Shown: in pieces, positions 23,637-35,124 of the stretch | Layout: each line of letters starts with the position of its first letter | Numbering within the stretch: the first letter of the stretch is position 1 | Assembly: GCA_963920765.1 (NCBI GenBank) | Contig: OY987243.1 | Coordinates: forward strand, 26,593,419-26,657,418 | Length of the DNA stretch: 64,000 nt | From: Ulota crispa | Lineage: Eukaryota > Streptophyta > Bryopsida > Orthotrichales > Orthotrichaceae | Reading direction: 5' to 3' | Made by a program: the position numbers and the translations under genes | The notes under the pieces: model-generated | Databases searched by the model: none | Seen by the model: only the letters and a program-made list of their open reading frames with translations | What the model was told of the DNA's origin: nothing

Positions 23637-24205
23637 TTTGGAGGCTCAAAAAAATCACAATAAAAAACTTGCCAACAATTTGTGTGATTTTCACAAAAAA
23701 TTAGTTTAAATTAGATAGTGAAATCATCCCTTATTTTCCCAAATAGTAAACTAATCAGACAATTTGAAATTGCATCCTCTATTTAATTCATCAAAACAAA
23801 TTTTGTTGACAAGTATGCCTTGCACGCGCTTTGTTCCATCTCACCTACTCTTTTTTTTCTCTCTTTCCACTATTTTTCTTACCTGACTTGTTCCTCTTTT
23901 TACCTTCCGTTTTTACCTTCCCTTTTTGCTCCCTCGTCTCAAATTTCTTGTGATTTTTCATCCTCCCTTTTCCTTAATTAGTTTTCCTCTCCCTCCTCAC
24001 GTCTCTAATAAAGAATTTCATCTTTTTGGTGTTAATAAAAAATTACTAGTTTCTTTCAGTGCTTCATAATAGAGATTGAAATACATAATTATCTCTTCTA
24101 TAACAAGTGATTATGTTTTCGGCAACAAACGTCTACAATGTCACAAAATAGAAAATAGATCTAAATATAACAAGATGTATACAAACATAAGCCAATTTCA
24201 TACAA

Positions 24206-27200
24206 ATGGCGCCCAAGAAAGAATCCATTAAAAAAAATTCGGTTGTTGCAGTAGAAGCTCCACCTGATGGTAAAAGGATTTAAAAAAAAAAAAAATCCAA
24301 TTTCTCTTGTACTTTGTAAATTTCTTACAAAAAAAATACATTTGAAACTTATAGCGACCAATTTGTTACATCATTTTTAATTTTTAAATGAAATCAGTTG
24401 TTATTTAACACGATTTTTTCAAAAATTTATAGGTTTGAATTAGAAATGGTGATACTTGATTCCAATGTCATACATATTTGCAAATCATTCAAAAACTAAA
24501 AGCGGTTGTTTGTTTGTATATGTTGTGAAAATCGTGAAAACGATCATGAAAAAAATCCTAAAATATTCTTTATTACAATACCTATAATCATTTGAGTGCT
24601 CTAGAACAGTACAAATATAAATAAATAAATAAAATAACCACTTCCGTATTCAAAATTTCAATGATAGGTTTTTGTATATCCTTTGAAATAGAAAAAAAGA
24701 AGATAAATTATAATTTTAGGTCTTTGCAAGTCCTACTATAATTATTTACTAAAAATTTCACAAAGGAAAACTGAACTAGACGAAGCAAGCAAAGGAGCAT
24801 ATTAAAACGTTGAGTGAATTATAATTATTTTTGTTGTATATGAGTTGTATTATCATTATGATTGAACAACTCAAAATAATAATCCCAAATTTTTATTATT
24901 TTAAATGCGATACTTGTTTGAATTACGATGATGCTTTATGATCCCAAATATGATTTTCACTTTTAGCACAAATGGCTAAAAACATTGCTAAAAAGTTAAA
25001 ATTTTCAAATTTAACACAAGAAAGCTTACATTTTTTCTAGCTACAAATTTTTTCTATTAGCAATCTTAATAAATTTAGCTAGTTTAGAAAATATTATTTG
25101 AGGTCAATGTCTCAAGCAAGAAAAAATTATTGATCATATCCAAGCATTGATCATAAACATATACTTCATTTAAATGGGCCCAAAACACACAAAAAAGAGT
25201 GAAACTTGACGAGTGAAACTTGACACTATTCAAATGTTTCTCTTACAAAGGTTGGCCTTACCCAAACATCATTGTAATACATTTTGATGACGTGTATTTT
25301 TTTTATAACAGATTCTGGTTATGGAATTGGAAAGTTCTTCTTCCCCAGCGGTGCTACTTATGGTATCTTTTACTTCTCCTTCCGCAACCATTCTACCTGA
25401 TAAATAGTATTACACAATAAAAAAAATGGATGGCTTTTGGCACTATAACATTTTGAACTTAAGTTTAAAATATAACATATATTAATATCAATAATCATAT
25501 TTTAAAACTTCCATACTTCCTAATTTATTGTTGATTTTATCTTAAAAGTTTATATTTATTCTTGCTTTTTGTAGTCTAATAATTAGAATAATTTGTGTAT
25601 ATATTTTTCTTACATGTTTTCAATGGAAAAGTGTTATAGAAGGAGAATGGATTTTAGGAGAAGAAAGTGCAGAAAAAGAGGCTCCACCTCCACCTCCCCC
25701 TCCTCCACTTGATGGAATGCCTAACCCTCCACCAGGTTTTTGTTTATTTTATTTTAAAGTTTGGTGCTTTTCTACTTTTGTAATTTTCACAGTTTCTTTT
25801 TGGAAAAAAAAAATTGTTTACCAAAATTTTGGAAAGATTGACATTTAAATATTTACTCAAATAAAACAACATATAGACATGCAATGGTATATGTTTAACA
25901 TAAAAAGCTAGGATTGTTTCTATGGTTACTTTGTTTTTTATAGAATCTAATCATCAAACTCCAAAGGACTCATAGCTTCTGCACTAAATGGTGCATTTAG
26001 GTTGCCCGAACAATTAGATTGCCTTACTCATAAAATTATCTCATGACTCATTGTTTGGCCACTTGGAGACACATGCAACTCTCTAGATTCTAAGATTTCA
26101 TATGGTCTACAGCTTGGACAAAGCTAGATTGTTTTCCCACATGTTATTGTTGATGTTGTCAAATCCTTATTGTTGTTAAATTTTGTATATTGCAATAATT
26201 GTTGATGAAAATTGTTGTAATAACATTAAGTATTAATGTAGTGTAAAATGTCAAGAAATTTAGTGTGGGGCAACCCAAATGGTAGTGTAATGAACAATTT
26301 GATAAATTACATTGTATAATATGTGATAGGAAAATATTTTGAAGTGCTATCATTGTATTAATGCAAGATAAATATGATAAAGTGGTATTGAATAGATAGA
26401 GTAAGACCAAATCGTCAACGTAATGGAAAAGGAATATATGTTGATGGAGGATATGAATATAACGGTGAATGGCTAAATGACAAAATGCATGGGCAAGGTT
26501 AGATATAATAAAGAAATAAAACATTAAAATAAAATGATCATTTGCATATAAATATAGAAGAAACTGATCCACAACAGTAATAGATACAACAAGAAAGTGT
26601 TTTTAATTTCATAATGCTTCTATCTTGTGAAAACATGAAAAAAATTTCCAACATCTGAGGTTTAATAGAGAAGTTGTTATTTTAATCTTAATACATATGG
26701 GTTAGTTTTCAAAAACTTATGTGTTTGAAAGGTAAATTTTTTAAAGTTACACTTGATATAGAACAACATTGCAATGCCAAAAAAAACTTTCTTAATACTT
26801 CATTGCACAAGTGTTGCACTAGAATAGTTTAGCATTTTTTTGGCTCACAAAGTAATCACAAGAAAACTAGATCAACTATTTTTTTTAGTTTCCTCTTTCT
26901 TTGTTTTTGCTGCAACTCCCAAACTTGAGCAACCAACCTTTTGTTTTGTTTTAAAAAATCTACAAAAAATTCCTAGGTTTTGTTCTTCTTATTGATGTAA
27001 TTGCTTTTGAGCTAGTGGATGTATGTGTTGTACTATAGTATTTCTTGTTGCAACAATTGAGTTAAAAGTTAGAAGTGTCACGCACTATCTAAGATAACAA
27101 ATAAGTCAGATTTCTTATTCCAATTGTTAAGAAATTGTGGATGTCATCATCTTGGAGGCTGGCAAGATAGTTGGTAAAACAAAACATAACCAAAGTAGGG

Positions 27201-30200
27201 ATGGAATGAGTCTAGTTATTTTTTCTGAAAAATCATTGCTATAAAATAAAGTTCATTGATTATAAAGGATTTTTTTATTTAGATCAAACTTGAAATTGAC
27301 AATTTTCTTTGTTTCAAATTTCTTGTAAAGTAGCAACTAAACTTTAAGTAATTCATTTACTTGTGTATTCATTTAAAAGAAAGTTTAATTAAACAAACAA
27401 GTAATAATTACACCAACAAATTGCCTCCAACTTGTAGTCTTTAGTATAAGAATAAATGATCACCACACAAAAATTTGATTCCATACTTTGATTAATAAGC
27501 AAAACAGTTAGATAAAGTTTCTACATACTCTTTGAATCAAATTCGTCTTTCTAGAATCACAAGAATCTATTGATGTATGTAACTAGTAATTGCTTTTATT
27601 TTTCAAGTCTATAGTATTAAATGAATTCATCTAACATCAATTTGCAAAATCTGTAAATCTACATTTTATGTGATTATGGTTGCTTTTAAACAAGTCTTAT
27701 AAACAATTAGGTTGTTTCAAGTATGCAAGTGGAGCATCCTACGATGGCCAATGGGACAATAACATTTACATGGGCATTGGAACTTACATGGTATGCACTT
27801 CACACAATTCAACAATTACAAATAAATTGTTAATGATGGCTTGTACATTGCATGACACTTTCAACTAACAACTCCTAAATCTGAGCGGTCAATTTAATGC
27901 TCATAAAAAAAGAGCTTTTTAAAAATTACAAAAACTATTAAGATGAAGCTTAGGTTTTATCTTTCTTATTAATGGAATTGCTTTTCAACTAATGGGTATG
28001 TGCTTTGATTTGGTGTTTCTTGTTGCAACAATAATTGTTGATGATAAGTGTCATGCACTATATCAATCAACTAACTTGAATTACTTGTTTTTCTTGGTGA
28101 TGATTGTTTTTTGTTTTTTTACCCAATTATTTCTATTTTTTCATTAATGATTAACTATGTCATTTGAATCTTTATTTTCAAAGTCATCAAATATGTAATT
28201 TTTAAAATTTGATTGTAATTTGATACACATTGTTTGTGTTGCTAAACATATCTACGTAGAGTTCAAGAAGAACAATTTTTTGGCTATTTCTGTTAATATA
28301 GTGATTTTCCAAGGCAAGTATTAATGACTCAACACCTCTTTTAATGTATTGGTCAAAACCAGTGAAGGAGGAAGCAAAATAATTTTGGACTCAATTGCAC
28401 AAAACATTTCCCGTTCAAGAAAATAATTCTCACTTTTTATCTGTGCATTCCAATTTTAAACTATCCACATGCAGTAAAACATTTGTTTTTGTTTACAAAA
28501 CATTCCCTTGCAATAAAGCATTTTTTGTTCTATACCCAAAGAGGTTTTTACCCATGCAATAAACAGAAGGTCAATGTTTTCTCATGCAAAAAAAATATTA
28601 TTTATTTTTTACCTACACAAATATTTTACCCAAGTAGTAATAATTCATGCAATTTTTTTATATATTTTTGTTTTGTACCCACGCAGTTTTGTTACATTTT
28701 TTATAATTTACCCATGCATTTTTTATACATACAATTTTTTACGCATACTTTTTTTTCTAACGCAAATTTTACCTATGCACACATTTTTACCCATGCAAGT
28801 TTTTACCTATGCAAATTTTTACCCATGCAAATTTATTTACCCATGCCATAAAATGATCGTGGTAAAAGGACCGCCACGCAATAAATTGTATTCTTTTATT
28901 GTAGAGACTAGTGTATATACTTGTCGGTCCAACGGGAGGCAAAATAATTTCAAACTCAATTCCACAAAATGATTCTCACATAGTAAAACATTTGTTGTTT
29001 GCAATAAAACAATTTTGGTTTTTATTCATGCAGTAAAAGGATCCATTTTTTGTTTTTACTCACACAATGAAAAAATCCATTTTTTTTGTTTTTACCAACA
29101 TAGTCCAGTTTACCCACGTAGTAAAAAATATTACTTGCACAATCCAGTTCATACATGAAGCAAAATATCATTTATTCTTACCCATGAGTTTTTTACCATC
29201 ATGGTAAAAGGATCACGAAAATGTGAATCGTATTCTGTTATTATAGTAAATTATGCATGATAAATTTTGAATTAACTTCACAAAAACGACTCAACGCTTT
29301 AAAAGTTTTGATGTCGATGTGACCTTCCAAGGTTTATTTTCTCATTGTCTTTTTGTTTTTCAACACAAACGTACTTTAGGATTAAGAAGTTCAAATATGA
29401 TCGGTTCACTCGTAGGAAAAAAAATTCATTCACCTTAATTTGCTATAAGGGCTTAAAATTTTAGGGAAATTCCTAAAGCTACGCCCAAAATTGTTAAAGC
29501 CACGCCCCAAGGTGTGCTTTAAGCATGGAATGTGAGAATTTGATGCTCATTTTTTTGATTTAGATCAAAAGATTTGTTTCACCTCTACCATCTTCTAAGG
29601 CTTTATTCAAAAAAATTGGAGGTGCTTGAATTTGAAACTAAAAATAAATTAGAAATAGAGGACTTTTGAATTATTTAAAGCAAAAATATATTAAAAAAAT
29701 AGCAATGGTGCACTTAAAGTTCAACAAAAATTTATATTTGTTGTTTTTCTCTTAAGGAGGTGGTAATACATGATTGAATGAATGATGGACCACTTAAATA
29801 AAGTAAAAAATAGCATGAAATTCTCAATTTGCATGCTCACAAGGGTGTGGCTTTAGCAATTTTGGGTGTGGCTTAAGCAATTCCCAAACTTTATTGGTGC
29901 ATTGTTGGGAGGCTTCAGTTACTGTTTACAATTTTAAACATGATAAGCGAACAAATAAAATATCACACTCACATCATTGGTTTCATTGATAAAATAAAAC
30001 AAATCATGAATGTAACTTCACAAAAAAATCATTTTGGTTTTGCGTTTTGTGTTCTTTGAATTTTGACGCTATGTGGGATTGAAAACGTTTTAATAAATTA
30101 CTTGAATAGTTCTTGCAACAATTTTTTTTTATTCAACCATTAATCAAATATGAGTTTCAAAAATCTAGGTTATTTTGAACTTGTAGAATTTGTGCTCTAT

Positions 30201-31334
30201 TGCGGTTTAAACCACTCTTCCGAGTAGCCTTTTAAAAAAATTAAATGCTGCAAGATAGGTTTATTTTCCGTTATAAACACACCATGCTACAAAAATCAAT
30301 CTCTATAATAGATTTTTTGAAAATGATTTTTTTTCTTTTCGTCTCTTATATCTTCAAAAGCTTCCATGAACATTGAAATTTGCCATTGATAATAGTCATA
30401 TCGAAAACAAGAAAAATCAAATTTTAGTACAGTTTAAAGTAAATATAAACTAAAGCATTTTTATTTCGTTTCTATTGTTTATTCGTAATACTATAGGTTG
30501 TTAGCAGGTTTGGCATAAAATAATTCCCCAAAATTTTGCCTAATTATTCTATAAATTATTCTTCAAAAATGTCCAATGTCAAAAAAATCAAAAATTGAAA
30601 TGTTGAGTATTATAAAAGTCATTAAGCTTAACTAACAATGGAAGGTCAAGGTTGATTTCAAGAGGGCTCAATCTATTGCAGATTTTATATCAAGGGCTAA
30701 TTTTAAAAATTGAAAAATGCTTAGAAAAAGGCTTAATTCTACTAATTTTTTTGATTGAATGCCAAATAATAACAATTTTTTTTTGAAAGTGCCTAATCTT
30801 GTTTAATTATAAAATACGATGCCGAATTGATTTTTCCAAAAAAAATAATCAATTCAATAGTGGGCAGCCAAATCTGCTCTCCACCTACGGTAGTCACAAA
30901 CTACCAAAAAAATAATCCCATTCATTCTATTTAATTGCGTCAAAACAGAAATGAATTTCATGTCTTAGAAGATAAAATTAATACTCAAAGTTCTCTGCAA
31001 AAGAACCATAATGATTTTTAAATTTTCATATTCTCTTGAACAATTCTAAAGACCTTTGAAGAGTTTATGTATTACTATTTATGCACTTGTGCATATACAT
31101 ACATACACATGCACATATATAAAAAATAAAGCCTCTTACAAGTTTTTTATAGTTTTGACCATTTCAACTAATACACTATGTTTAAAGTGGCCAAATGGTG
31201 CAAAATATGTTGGTGGATGGAGAGAAAATAAGATGCATGGCGATGGTACGTATATAGATAAAGAAGGTAACACATGGGGTGGACAATTCTTCAATGGAAT
31301 AGGCCCGGGCTTGATAATGGAGATCAAGTATTAA
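24206..31334 (+). CDS. small MORN-repeat protein, MORN2-like (complete, 6 exons, 177 residues)
   Basis: Exons: 24206-24269, 25312-25362, 25640-25735, 26402-26497, 27711-27790, 31188-31334. All junctions are GT-AG and phases agree (1,1,1,1,0). It starts MAPKKESIKKNSVVAVEAPP, a short basic leader, then a first MORN unit (GYGIGKFFFPSGATYEGEW), a Pro-rich linker with eight consecutive Pro, then MORN units (GKGIYVDGGYEYNGEW; HGQGCFKYASGASYDGQW; GIGTYMWPNGAKYVGGW; HGDGTYIDKEGNTWGGQF) and the tail FFNGIGPGLIMEIKY. The last two units and the NTWGGQF..GPGL end resemble MORN2. MORN repeats generally bind membranes or act as scaffolds; MORN2-type proteins are linked to flagellated or phagocytic cells, so a role in motile sperm is plausible but inferred. 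It is not a PIP5 kinase: the stop follows the MORN block. Introns are long (0.3-3.4 kb) and one holds a hAT-like MITE. Codons are AT-rich. Confidence 0.85.
25950..26290. repeat. dispersed repeat in a MORN-gene intron, related to 33.55-34.40 kb
   Basis: Shared ordered blocks with 33555-33795 plus 34350-34400: GCATTTAGGTT, CTCATGACT, TTTGGCCACTT, GACACATGCAACTCTCTA/GACGCATACAACTCTCTA, TTCTAAGATTTCA, ATGGT.TACA.C.TGGAC, GATGAAAATT, AACATTA, GTGTAA.AAATGT.GAGAAAT. No coding capacity; termini undefined. Confidence 0.6.
28360..29250. repeat. two tandemly related units of degenerate TTTACCCATGCA repeats
   Basis: Two similar blocks (about 28360-28905 and 28906-29250) each start with GGAGG(A)GCAAAATAATTT.GGACTCAATT-type sequence, continue as a degenerate array of TTTTTACCCATGCAA/GTTTTTACC(C/T)A(T/C)GCA units, and end in ATTGTATTCTTTTATTGTAG or CGTATTCTGTTATTATAG. 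At 28907 the border reads ACTAGTGTATATACTTGTCG and GTCCAACGGG, which resembles the ACTAGT..CCAACGGG end of the element at 17129. The region sits in the last MORN intron; the 122- and 132-codon frames are repeat artefacts. Confidence 0.6.
29464..29885. mobile_element. hAT-like MITE, copy A2 (422 bp, 8-bp TSD)
   Basis: Ends GGGAAATTCCTAAAGCTACG and the complement of GGCTTAAGCAATTCCC. Flanks AAATTTTA (29456-29463) and AAACTTTA (29886-29893) match at 7 of 8 bases. Subterminal CCCAAAATTG(T/C)TAA motifs repeat at both ends. Internal ATTTAGATCAAAAGATTTG and TGAATGAATGATGGACCAC are shared with A1 and A3. Lies in the last intron of the MORN gene. Confidence 0.75.
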
Positions 31335-31719
31335 CTACAAGAACTCCATCAATATTGTAGAGAGTATAGCAGTTTTTCAAATAAAACTATCTATTTGAAA
31401 AAACCATGTAAATCATAAATAAAAAATATTGTATGCACATCCCGTTTTTAATCCAAAATTATGGTTGTAAGTAAAACAAACATCGGCTGAATAGAGTTTC
31501 AATATACATGTTTTTTTATAAAAAGAGTCTAAGAAACTTATCGTATTTGGCGTTTAACATAAAATTTAGAAAACTTATAGCCAAACGTTGAAATCTAAAA
31601 ACTAGTTTTTTTGTATTATTGATTTACAATTGAAAGTTGTTGATTGAAACTCTCCAATTAATGGTTTTTTGTTGAATTACTTTTGTGTGAAGAAGATTAA
31701 AAAAAAGCTTTATAAAATA

Positions 31720-32020
31720 GGGAAGATTTTATGGATACCCCAAAAACTTGTGGTATTTGTACATATGTCTCTAGTTTTTCAGAAATTGCACAAATATTCT
31801 TGACATACTTTCATTATTGTAGAAATACTCTTTTTCATTGTTATCAAAGGTGCATGTCACCTACTTTTAGGCATTGGTAAGTGGTATGCACCTTTGATAA
31901 CTATGGAGAAAGGTATATTTGCAATTATGAAAGTATGCCAAGGATATTTGTGCAATTTCTGAAAAACTAAAGGCATTTTACAAGTATTGCAAATATCAAG
32001 GATATTCATCAAAATTTCTT
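31720..32020. mobile_element. Mutator-like fold-back MITE, copy B3 (301 bp, 9-bp TSD)
   Basis: Left GGGAAGATTTTATGGATACC, right end GATATTCATCAAAATTTCTT. Long internal inverted repeat CACAAATATTCTTGACATAC / GTATGCCAAGGATATTTGTG, and GTGCATGTCACC near the centre. Flanks TATAAAATA (31711-31719) and TGTAAAATA (32021-32029) agree at 8 of 9 bases. Confidence 0.78.
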
Positions 32021-32641
32021 TGTAAAATACATATTTAGTAGTAACATTGTAATTTAAATCATTGCTGATTTGGTTTACTTAATTTTTAGATTCCATGATT
32101 GATGAATGTTTATATCAAATAAAATTTTTTTTTTTTAGTATTTGTGGTTAGAGTATTTTTCAATAATTGTCATACTAATATGTTTGCTCATTGGCAAATC
32201 TCATGAATACACTAAGAAGATAATACAATATGAATATAAATTCAAAGTAATTAATCAAATTTGTTCTATCTCAATAAAATCCTACATAATCAAAATGAGG
32301 CTAGCAACAATTAGCTCTCTTGTACAATACCCTAGAGAAAGTCTATATAAAACCCTTCTATGGCATTCAAAGAAGTATGTATAACAAAGAATATGATTGA
32401 CATTTCATTCTCACATTGTCACTATCTCATCCTCACGCAATCCCAATCAAGCATACCAAATTTCAGCTACAACAAATCAAAACTCTACTTTTGGTGAATT
32501 GCTTTATTAAAATTTCTTGGTTTTACATGATAATTGATTGAAAAACAATGGTGATGAATTTTTGAGGTTTTGTTGCATGGATATGTATGAAACATCCATA
32601 CGCACATCTTGCTTTTTACCAAACATCTTCAAAAAGTTTCA

Positions 32642-32875
32642 AAATTCCTTCTATAGAAATTTTAATGGTGGCGTGATCATGACGAAATTTAGTAAAATAG
32701 ATATCTCTAATTTTTAATGAGCTTTTGGCAAAGTAAACACATAATTATGCTCAAACATACAAAGTTAATCAATGTATGAGTCAAATAGCAAAATCTAATT
32801 ACCATAAAGAAATATCTATTTTACTAAATTTGGTCATGATCACGCCACCATTAAAATCTCTATAGAAGGAATTTG
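32642..32875. repeat. fold-back repeat with about 65-bp near-perfect arms
   Basis: Left arm from AAATTCCTTCTATAGAAATT through GGTGGCGTGATCATGACGAA to AGTAAAATAGATAT; right arm is its complement (ATATCTATTTTACT, TTGGTCATGATCACGCCACC, TATAGAAGGAATTT). Spacer about 100 bp. Arms are nearly identical, so the element is young or gene-converted. Target duplication not evident; superfamily unassigned. Confidence 0.75.
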
Positions 32876-33243
32876 AGCAATTCCGTTGGTACATTTTGGT
32901 GGTTTTTAAATTGAACCAAGAACAAAACCCTACTACAAAGTGGCTTTTAACCCCTGAGCGCTTGAAGTTGTTTTAGGGTTTAGGAGAAAATGGGGGGTTT
33001 AATGGCCATTAGAGTTTGGAAAATTACATCTAGAAAATGTGACCGTAGGATTTGAAAAAGGACTACCTTCTTTGCTGATAGGGACCAACTACAATTGTTT
33101 TCACTGTACAAATTAAGAAAAAAAGTGAGAAAAAGTTGTGGGCCCCAACAACAGGATCCCGTCGCTGTGGCGCTGAAGGGTAACACTCATATTTTGAAGA
33201 GTTTCAATCCACAATAAATTGCAAAAATAAGAATTAGAAAATA

Positions 33244-33548
33244 GGGAATGATTGATGGATACCCTTGAAATTAGCTATGTTTGCACAAGATGCCTCTCTA
33301 GTTTCAAAAATTGCACAAATGGCCTTAGACCATAATTTTTAGGTGTTTGTTTTGTTATGCATGCCACTTCCTTCTCCCTTTGTATGCACATAAAACGGGA
33401 ATATAAGCACGTTGTGCACAAAGAAAGAAGGAAGTAACATGCACAACAAAATCAACACTTCAAAATTATGGCCCAAGGTCATTTGTGCAATTTTTGGCAT
33501 CTATACAAATATTGCAAACTTTTTGGAGTATCTATCAAATTTTTCCTA
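33244..33548. mobile_element. Mutator-like fold-back MITE, copy B4 (about 305 bp)
   Basis: Begins GGGAATGATTGATGGATACC and ends with the degraded complement GGAGTATCTATCAAATTTTT. The centre has the B-family core GCATGCCACTTCCTTCTCCC and its complement GAAGGAAGTAACATGCACAA. No matching 9-bp flanks could be read, so boundaries are approximate. Confidence 0.65.
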
Positions 33549-33805
33549 CATTGAATTTTGCATTTAGGTTATTGTCAGAATTAGCTTACCTTACTTTGGG
33601 AAGTTACCTCATGACTTGTCCTTTGGCCACTTAAAGACGCATACAACTCTCTAAATTCTAAGATTTCACATGGTTTACAACGTGGACACCACTAATTCAA
33701 TTTTCCACAATATCATTTTTGTGGCCAAGACCTTCATAAATTATTTATTGTAGTAATAGTAAATACTGATGAAAATTACTATAGCAACAACATTATATAT
33801 TTATA

Positions 33806-34345
33806 GGGAATTACTAAAGCCACACCCAAAATTGCTAACGCCATACCCCAAGGTGCGCTTTGAGCATGAACTATGAGAATTTAATGTTCATTTTTTAAAT
33901 TTGGATCAAATGATTTGTTTCACCTTCACTACAAGAAAATCATGGTCAAATCTACAAAAGGTTGACAAAAATTGTGACCTAATCTACAGTATATTGTAGA
34001 TTAGGTCACAATCTTTGTCAACTTTTTGTAAATTTGACCATGATTTTCTTGAAGTGCTTTATCATCTTAATGCTATATTCAAAAAAGTTGGAGGCGCTTG
34101 AATTTGAAACTAAAAATATAAGATTTTTGAAATCTCTCAAGCAAAAATTCATTAAAAAAAATAGCAATAGTGCAACAAAAGTTCCCCACAAAATTGCATT
34201 CATTTTTCTTTCTTTCAAGAAGGTGGTAATGCCTTGATTGAATGAATGATGGACCACATGAATAAAAAAGAATAGCATTAAATTCAAAATACATGCTTAT
34301 AGGGGTGTGGCGTTAGCAATTTTGGATGTGGTTTTAGCAATTCCC
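33806..34345. mobile_element. hAT-like MITE, copy A3 (540 bp with insert, 8-bp TSD)
   Basis: Ends GGGAATTACTAAAGCCACAC and the complement of GTGGTTTTAGCAATTCCC. Flanked by TATTTATA on both sides (33798-33805 and 34346-34353), a perfect 8-bp duplication. Removing the nested CACTA-like insert and its duplication (133 bp) leaves 407 bp, close to A1 (405) and A2 (422). Confidence 0.82.
33927..34056. mobile_element. CACTA-like palindromic MITE, copy C3 (130 bp), nested in A3
   Basis: Starts CACTACAAGAAAATCATGGT and ends ACCATGATTTTCTTGAAGTG; one long hairpin through GTGACCTAATCTACA and its complement. Flanked by CTT on both sides (33924-33926, 34057-34059). Its internal sequence matches C1 at 20265-20388 closely (GGTCAAATCTAC, ATTGTGACCTAATCTAC). 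Confidence 0.9.
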
Positions 34346-34409
34346 TATTTATATTGTGTAATAAAATGTTGAGAAATTAAAGTGCGCAACTTGAATGCAA
34401 CATTAAGGG

Positions 34410-34648
34410 TTGACACTATTTTGTGAGCGTAAAATGGTGAGCTTATGAACAGTAAGCCAAGATTTGGTGAGTAGGAACCAATTTTGAGCTCAAAATCAAG
34501 GCAAAAACTTTAAAAAAAACAAGTTTTTTAAAAGATAAAAGTATAAAATTCAAGACCCCATGTATATGGTTATAGATGAAATTGAGTATTTTGACAAAAA
34601 ATCTAAACTCATGGCTCACGGATCCCCGCTCACGATATAGCATTCCCC
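34410..34648. mobile_element. family-D fold-back element, copy D1 (about 239 bp)
   Basis: Left part ACTATTTTGTGAGCGTAAAA, GGTGAGCTTATGAACAGTAA; right part ATGGCTCACGGATCCCCGCT, CACGATATAGCATTCCCC. The reverse complement matches the element nested at 62387-62602 at both ends (GGGGAATGCTA.AT.GTGAGC and CGCTCACAAAATAG). The multiple GTGAGC/GCTCAC words make the ends fold back. Sits about 475 bp upstream of the flippase start codon, near its likely promoter. Confidence 0.62.
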
Positions 34649-34649
34649 A

Positions 34650-35124
34650 ATATTAAATGTACAAAATATCAGTTGAAAATAGTGTGGCCCAGTATATGGT
34701 GATTGTCGGGGACTCGGAGCAGTTCGCATATACGTTTCCACGGGGAACATCGCGGCTCCCGTGCATTTCTGGACTGGACGGCGACCTCGGTCCGTGACTC
34801 CGGATCAACCACACTCCCGCCGAAGCTTTTTCACCTTTCTCGCTTACGCGGCGTTTTTCCTTCCGAATTCCGCCATATTTTCCTTCCACAATTTGCCACC
34901 GTCGTCGTCGTCACGTGAGCTCTGTTCGCCGAACCCCCCCGTCCTCCGCACAACAGCAACAACCTTTAATGCCGCGCGGATCGTGCTTTGCTCGCACCAT
35001 TTGGACCGTAGGCGCCATTCTTTGTAGTTAGGGTTTGGGGAACAGAGTCCTTCCCTCCTTCCCATGGAGGCGTGGCAGGCAGGGGATGCGTTCTTAGCTG
35101 CCAGAAGGAGCTGATCCAATCGCC
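34650..35124 (+). promoter_or_regulatory. probable promoter and 5' leader of the flippase gene
   Basis: Composition switches from AT-rich to GC-richer near 34700. A weak TATA-like GTATATGG lies at 34693. Pyrimidine-rich stretches (TTTTTCACCTTTCTCG, CCTTCCCTCCTTCCC) resemble plant 5' leaders. The transcription start cannot be fixed from sequence. Frames on both strands in this interval look like by-products of GC-rich leader DNA. Confidence 0.4.
35064..35114 (+). other. upstream ORF in the flippase leader (16 codons)
   Basis: ATG in a good context (CCCATGG) at 35064 opens MEAWQAGDAFLAARRS and stops at TGA 35112-35114, ten bases before the main ATG at 35125. A second three-codon upstream ORF (ATG CGT TCT TAG, 35086-35097) overlaps it in another frame. 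If both lie in the mature leader they would reduce initiation at the main start. Confidence 0.5.

Larger units (their letters stand above)
33550..34400. repeat. dispersed repeat interrupted by nested MITEs
   Basis: Resembles 25950-26290, but the match breaks at 33797 and resumes at 34354, exactly where the hAT-like element A3 is inserted. Contains CTCATGACTTGTCCTTTGGCC, AACTCTCTAAATTCTAAG and GTGTAATAAAATGTTGAGAA as landmarks. Confidence 0.6.

Noticed and set aside
26159-26572. 137-codon minus-strand hydrophobic frame
   Set aside because: Overlaps the confident MORN exon 26402-26497 on the other strand and a dispersed repeat; composition is typical of AT-rich noise.
28483-28972. two overlapping 122- and 132-codon frames rich in Phe, Tyr and His
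   Set aside because: Translation of the TTTTTACCCATGCA simple repeat within a MORN-gene intron.
28574-28972. retroelement or virus-derived coding remnants anywhere in the window
   Set aside because: No reverse transcriptase, integrase, capsid or polymerase motif was seen in any frame I read.
24206-31334. N-terminal MORN block of a plant PIP5 kinase
   Set aside because: The reading frame ends with a stop right after the MORN units and no kinase exons follow before the flippase gene.
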